From Bacillota bacterium (GTDB lineage Bacteria > Bacillota > Clostridia > Peptostreptococcales > Anaerovoracaceae), in NCBI GenBank assembly GCA_017538845.1, contig JAFYIC010000171.1, positions 1 to 7,910 of the forward strand: DNA of 7,910 nucleotides, written 5' to 3'. The position numbers and the translations under genes were made by a program. The notes under the pieces are model-generated. The model was not told where the DNA came from. It ran no database searches and was given only the letters and a program-made list of their open reading frames with translations. Within the stretch, counting starts at the first letter, position 1. Every line of letters begins with the position of its first letter. Of the stretch, positions 6,000-7,910 are shown in pieces.

Positions 6000-6057
6000 A
6001 ATGAAAATGGAGGAAGGAGGACGCGAAGGCAGCACATTCTTCGCGAAATGAAAATGG
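6000..6057 (+). repeat. 11-base direct repeat AATGAAAATGG around the upp ribosome binding site
   Basis: AATGAAAATGG occurs at 6000-6010 and again, identically, at 6047-6057, a spacing of 47 bases. The second copy contains the two candidate upp start codons (ATG at 6048 and 6054). The first copy holds two ATGs in a different frame. The upp SD and a hairpin lie between the copies. It may be a small tandem duplication remnant or coincidence in purine-rich sequence. Confidence 0.6.
6009..6056 (+). promoter_or_regulatory. upp ribosome binding site with hairpin between SD and start codon
   Basis: GGAGGAAGGAGG at 6009-6020 is by far the strongest SD in the spacer, yet it ends 33 bases before the best upp start (6054) and 27 before the alternative (6048). 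Between them CGCGAAG (6022-6028) pairs perfectly with CTTCGCG (6039-6045); G6029-T6038 adds a wobble pair and leaves the loop CAGCACAT. If the hairpin folds, the unpaired distance from the SD to the ATG at 6054 falls to nine bases, a normal spacing. The repeat is seen directly. The proposal that folding brings the SD to the start is an inference, based on known cases such as phage T4 gene 38. Confidence 0.55.
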
Positions 6058-6683
6058 CAAACGTATATGTATTTGATCATCCGCTGATCCAGCACAAAAC
6101 AGCGATACTGAGGGACAAGAATACGAGCACAAAGGACTTCAGGGAACTGGTAAAAGAGATCGCTATGCTCATGTGCTTTGAAGCAACAAGAGAACTTGAA
6201 CTTGAAGAAGTAGATATCGAAACGCCCATATGCCCTTCAAAAGCGAAGATGCTTAAGGGCAGCAAGCTGGCCATCGTGCCTATCCTGAGAGCGGGCCTTG
6301 GCATGGTAGACGGAATGATCTCCATGATCCCCAGCGCAAGAGTAGGTCACATAGGTCTCTACAGGAACGAAGAGACTCACGAACCGGTGGAATACTACTG
6401 CAAACTGCCCAGCGATATCGAGCACAGAGAGATAATCGTACTGGACCCGATGCTTGCAACAGGCGGAAGCGCATCAGCTGCCATTGACTTTATAAAGCAG
6501 CGCGGCGGCAAGAAGATCAGATTCATGTGCCTGATCGCGGCTCCGGAAGGAATCGAAAGGCTCCACAGCGATCATCCGGACGTGGATATATTTATTGCGG
6601 CAAAGGACGAGCACCTGAACGAGAACGCATATATCGTTCCGGGCCTTGGAGACGCAGGCGACAGACTTTTCGGCACCAAGTAG
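6054..6683 (+). CDS. upp: uracil phosphoribosyltransferase
   Basis: Upp converts uracil and PRPP to UMP and diphosphate in pyrimidine salvage. Starting at 6054 the protein has 209 residues and begins [15 protein letters not shown], matching the usual length and start of the family (B. subtilis begins [15 protein letters not shown]). Visible landmarks are [15 protein letters not shown] [11 protein letters not shown] (74-84), EYYCKLP (113-119), the PRPP-binding loop [12 protein letters not shown] (129-140) and the uracil-binding C-terminal segment [17 protein letters not shown] (193-209). An ATG two codons earlier (6048) is also possible and overlaps the stop of a 16-codon upstream frame. The frame stays open back to 5940, but that extension does not resemble the family. 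It follows rpiB after 110 bases that hold two hairpins. No PyrR-type attenuator with a T-run was seen in that spacer. Confidence 0.96.
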   Translation: MANVYVFDHPLIQHKTAILRDKNTSTKDFRELVKEIAMLMCFEATRELELEEVDIETPICPSKAKMLKGSKLAIVPILRAGLGMVDGMISMIPSARVGHIGLYRNEETHEPVEYYCKLPSDIEHREIIVLDPMLATGGSASAAIDFIKQRGGKKIRFMCLIAAPEGIERLHSDHPDVDIFIAAKDEHLNENAYIVPGLGDAGDRLFGTK

Positions 6684-6684
6684 T

Positions 6685-6758
6685 GCCTGAAGTATATATG
6701 CGCAGAGGAGCTTCGGCTTTTTGCATAGCCCCATATGCAGAAAGTATGGCTTCAGTGC
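6685..6758 (+). promoter_or_regulatory. structured upp-pckG spacer with competing hairpins (possible terminator or attenuator)
   Basis: Two mutually exclusive hairpins can form. Hairpin 1 is a UUCG tetraloop stem, AGAGGAGC (6704-6711 region, pairs from 6705) with GCTTTTT (6716-6722), containing several G-T pairs, with its T-run inside the 3' arm. Hairpin 2 joins CTTTTTGCATA (6717-6727) to TATGCAGAAAG (6734-6744) around GCCCCA, with 11 pairs of which one is G-T. It takes up the T-run of hairpin 1. CTGAAG (6687-6692) can close the whole element by pairing with CTTCAG (6750-6755), with GC (6685-6686) and GC (6757-6758) adding two pairs past a bulged base. It could be the upp terminator, a pckG leader switch, or both. 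Confidence 0.4.
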
Positions 6759-6780
6759 GCAGGTAATGAAAAATTATATT
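6751..6780 (+). promoter_or_regulatory. weak candidate promoter for pckG
   Basis: TATATT at 6775-6780 matches the -10 consensus at five of six positions in an AT-rich stretch. The best upstream hexamer, TTCAGT at 6751-6756 with an 18-base spacer, matches the -35 at only three positions. If used, transcription would start about six bases before the SD. Independent expression of pckG from the pyrimidine salvage gene is expected on functional grounds, but the signal is weak. Confidence 0.25.
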
Positions 6781-6803
6781 CAACAATTTTACGGAGGAAC
6801 AAA

Positions 6804-7910
6804 ATGGTACCTACAAAGAACCCACACCTTTTAGCGTGGATCGATGAAATGACAAAGCTCACCAAGCCTGATGATGTGGTATGGATCACAGGAGAAGAAT
6901 CCCAGCTGGAAGAGATCCGAAAAGAAGGATGCTCCACAGGTGAGATGATCAAGCTCAACGAGGAGAAACTCCCGGGTTGTTATCTTCACAGAAGTGACAG
7001 ACAGGACGTGGCCAGAGTAGAAGGAAGAACTTTCATCTGCTCGAAAAAACAGGAAGATGCAGGCCCCACCAACAACTGGATGGATCCTGATGAAATGTAC
7101 AAGCTCCTTTATGATATAGCCGACGGCTCCATGAAGGGCAGGACTATGTACATCATCCCGTTCTCAATGGGAACGGTTGATTCACCTTTTGCAAAGATCG
7201 GTATCGAGATCACTGACTCCATCTACGTAGTACTTTCAATGGCTATCATGACCAGAGTCGGAAATAAGATACTTGATGCTCTCGGAGATTCACCTGACTA
7301 TACCAAGGGACTCCACTGCAAGGACAAACTAGATCCCGAAAAGAGATACATTTCCCACTTCCCGGAAGACAACACCATCATCTCAGTAAATTCGGGATAC
7401 GGCGGAAACGTACTGCTGGGCAAGAAGTGCCTGGCCCTGAGGATCGCTTCACACCTGGGTCACCAGGAAGGCTGGATGGCAGAGCACATGCTCATTCTGG
7501 GAATCGAAGATCCTGAAGGAAACGTACGCTATGTAACAGGCGCATTTCCATCTGCCTGTGGCAAGACAAATCTGGCTATGCTCATACCTCCGGAGAAATA
7601 CAGGGAGGCAGGATGGAAGGTTTACTGCGTAGGCGATGACATCGCATGGCTGAGGATAGGCGAAGACGGAAGACTGTGGGCAGTCAATCCGGAGAACGGT
7701 TTCTTCGGAGTAGCTCCGGGAACCAACGCCAAATCCAATCCTAACGCGCTGGCGTCAACGAGAAAGAATTCGATTTTTACCAACGTGGTAAGAAATCTGG
7801 ACGATAATACAGTATGGTGGGAGAAGATGACTCCGGACCGTCCGCTGAACGCAGAGGACTGGAAGGGCGAGATATGGCCGCCTGACAGCACCGAAAAGGG
7901 CGCTCATCCC
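6804..7910 (+). CDS. pckG: GTP-dependent phosphoenolpyruvate carboxykinase, N-terminal 369 residues (3' end outside window)
   Basis: PckG interconverts oxaloacetate plus GTP and phosphoenolpyruvate plus CO2 plus GDP, linking the C4 acids to gluconeogenesis or, in fermenters, to CO2 fixation. The frame is open from 6804 to the window end. Recognisable GTP-family segments are RTFICSKKQEDAGPTNNW (75-92), IPFSMG (118-123), SGYGGNVLLGKKCLALRIAS (197-216), the nucleotide-binding P-loop FPSACGKTNLAM (248-259) with its reactive Cys252, VGDDIAW (276-282, metal-binding Asp) and NPENGFFGVAPGTN (295-308). In IPFSMG the next residue is Thr rather than the usual Pro. The family is about 600 residues, so some 60 percent is present and there is no internal break. 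GGAGG at 6793-6797 lies six bases before the ATG. The ATP-type enzyme (PckA) has a different P-loop context and is excluded. Confidence 0.96.
   Translation, partial: MVPTKNPHLLAWIDEMTKLTKPDDVVWITGEESQLEEIRKEGCSTGEMIKLNEEKLPGCYLHRSDRQDVARVEGRTFICSKKQEDAGPTNNWMDPDEMYKLLYDIADGSMKGRTMYIIPFSMGTVDSPFAKIGIEITDSIYVVLSMAIMTRVGNKILDALGDSPDYTKGLHCKDKLDPEKRYISHFPEDNTIISVNSGYGGNVLLGKKCLALRIASHLGHQEGWMAEHMLILGIEDPEGNVRYVTGAFPSACGKTNLAMLIPPEKYREAGWKVYCVGDDIAWLRIGEDGRLWAVNPENGFFGVAPGTNAKSNPNALASTRKNSIFTNVVRNLDDNTVWWEKMTPDRPLNAEDWKGEIWPPDSTEKGAHP

Noticed and set aside
5940..6053. N-terminal extension of upp overlapping the rpiB stop
   Set aside because: The 38 added residues are Arg-rich and unlike any known Upp, while the start at 6054 gives exactly the usual 209 residues.
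5944..6053. PyrR-type attenuator or another known riboswitch before upp
   Set aside because: I could not see the conserved PyrR-binding loop sequence, and neither hairpin is followed by a T-run; the structures are reported only as unnamed elements.

Overview
The window reads as ordinary bacterial chromosome from an anaerobic member of the Firmicutes, most likely Clostridia. The grounds are [FeFe]-hydrogenase maturases, a rpmE-prfA-ywlC-rpiB-upp gene order typical of clostridia, strong purine-rich Shine-Dalgarno (SD) sites, and frequent ATA (Ile) and AGG/AGA (Arg) codons at moderate GC. A finer placement (for example near Anaerovoracaceae) would be a guess. All genes are on the + strand and are packed head to tail. 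No tRNA, rRNA, insertion sequence, prophage or CRISPR array was seen, and no stretch over 300 bases lacks a gene.

Region 1 (1-2885) holds the 3' half of hydF (GTPase/scaffold), then hydE (radical SAM maturase), then mnmA (tRNA 2-thiouridylase). HydF and HydE build the H-cluster of [FeFe] hydrogenase with HydG, which is not in the window. MnmA follows hydE by 33 bases with no visible terminator, so it may be co-transcribed. A GC-rich hairpin lies between hydF and hydE.

Region 2 (2886-5943) opens with a good promoter for rpmE (ribosomal protein L31, zinc-binding form). A clear intrinsic terminator and a possible second promoter follow, then prfA (release factor 1), ywlC (threonylcarbamoyl-AMP synthase, overlapping prfA by one base) and rpiB (ribose-5-phosphate isomerase B). 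These serve translation, tRNA modification and pentose phosphate metabolism. prmC, the release-factor methyltransferase often found next to prfA, is absent here.

Region 3 (5944-7910) holds upp (uracil phosphoribosyltransferase) and the first 369 codons of pckG (GTP-dependent PEP carboxykinase), which runs off the end. The proteins are standard, but the spacers are not. The upp leader has a 12-pair nested hairpin. Its very strong SD is separated from the start codon by a second perfect hairpin that would bring the two to normal spacing if folded. The upp-pckG spacer can form overlapping, mutually exclusive hairpins inside a longer closing stem.

No new multi-gene system is visible. The most interesting material is the candidate RNA structure around upp and before pckG; all of it was paired by hand, with no folding energies or comparative support.
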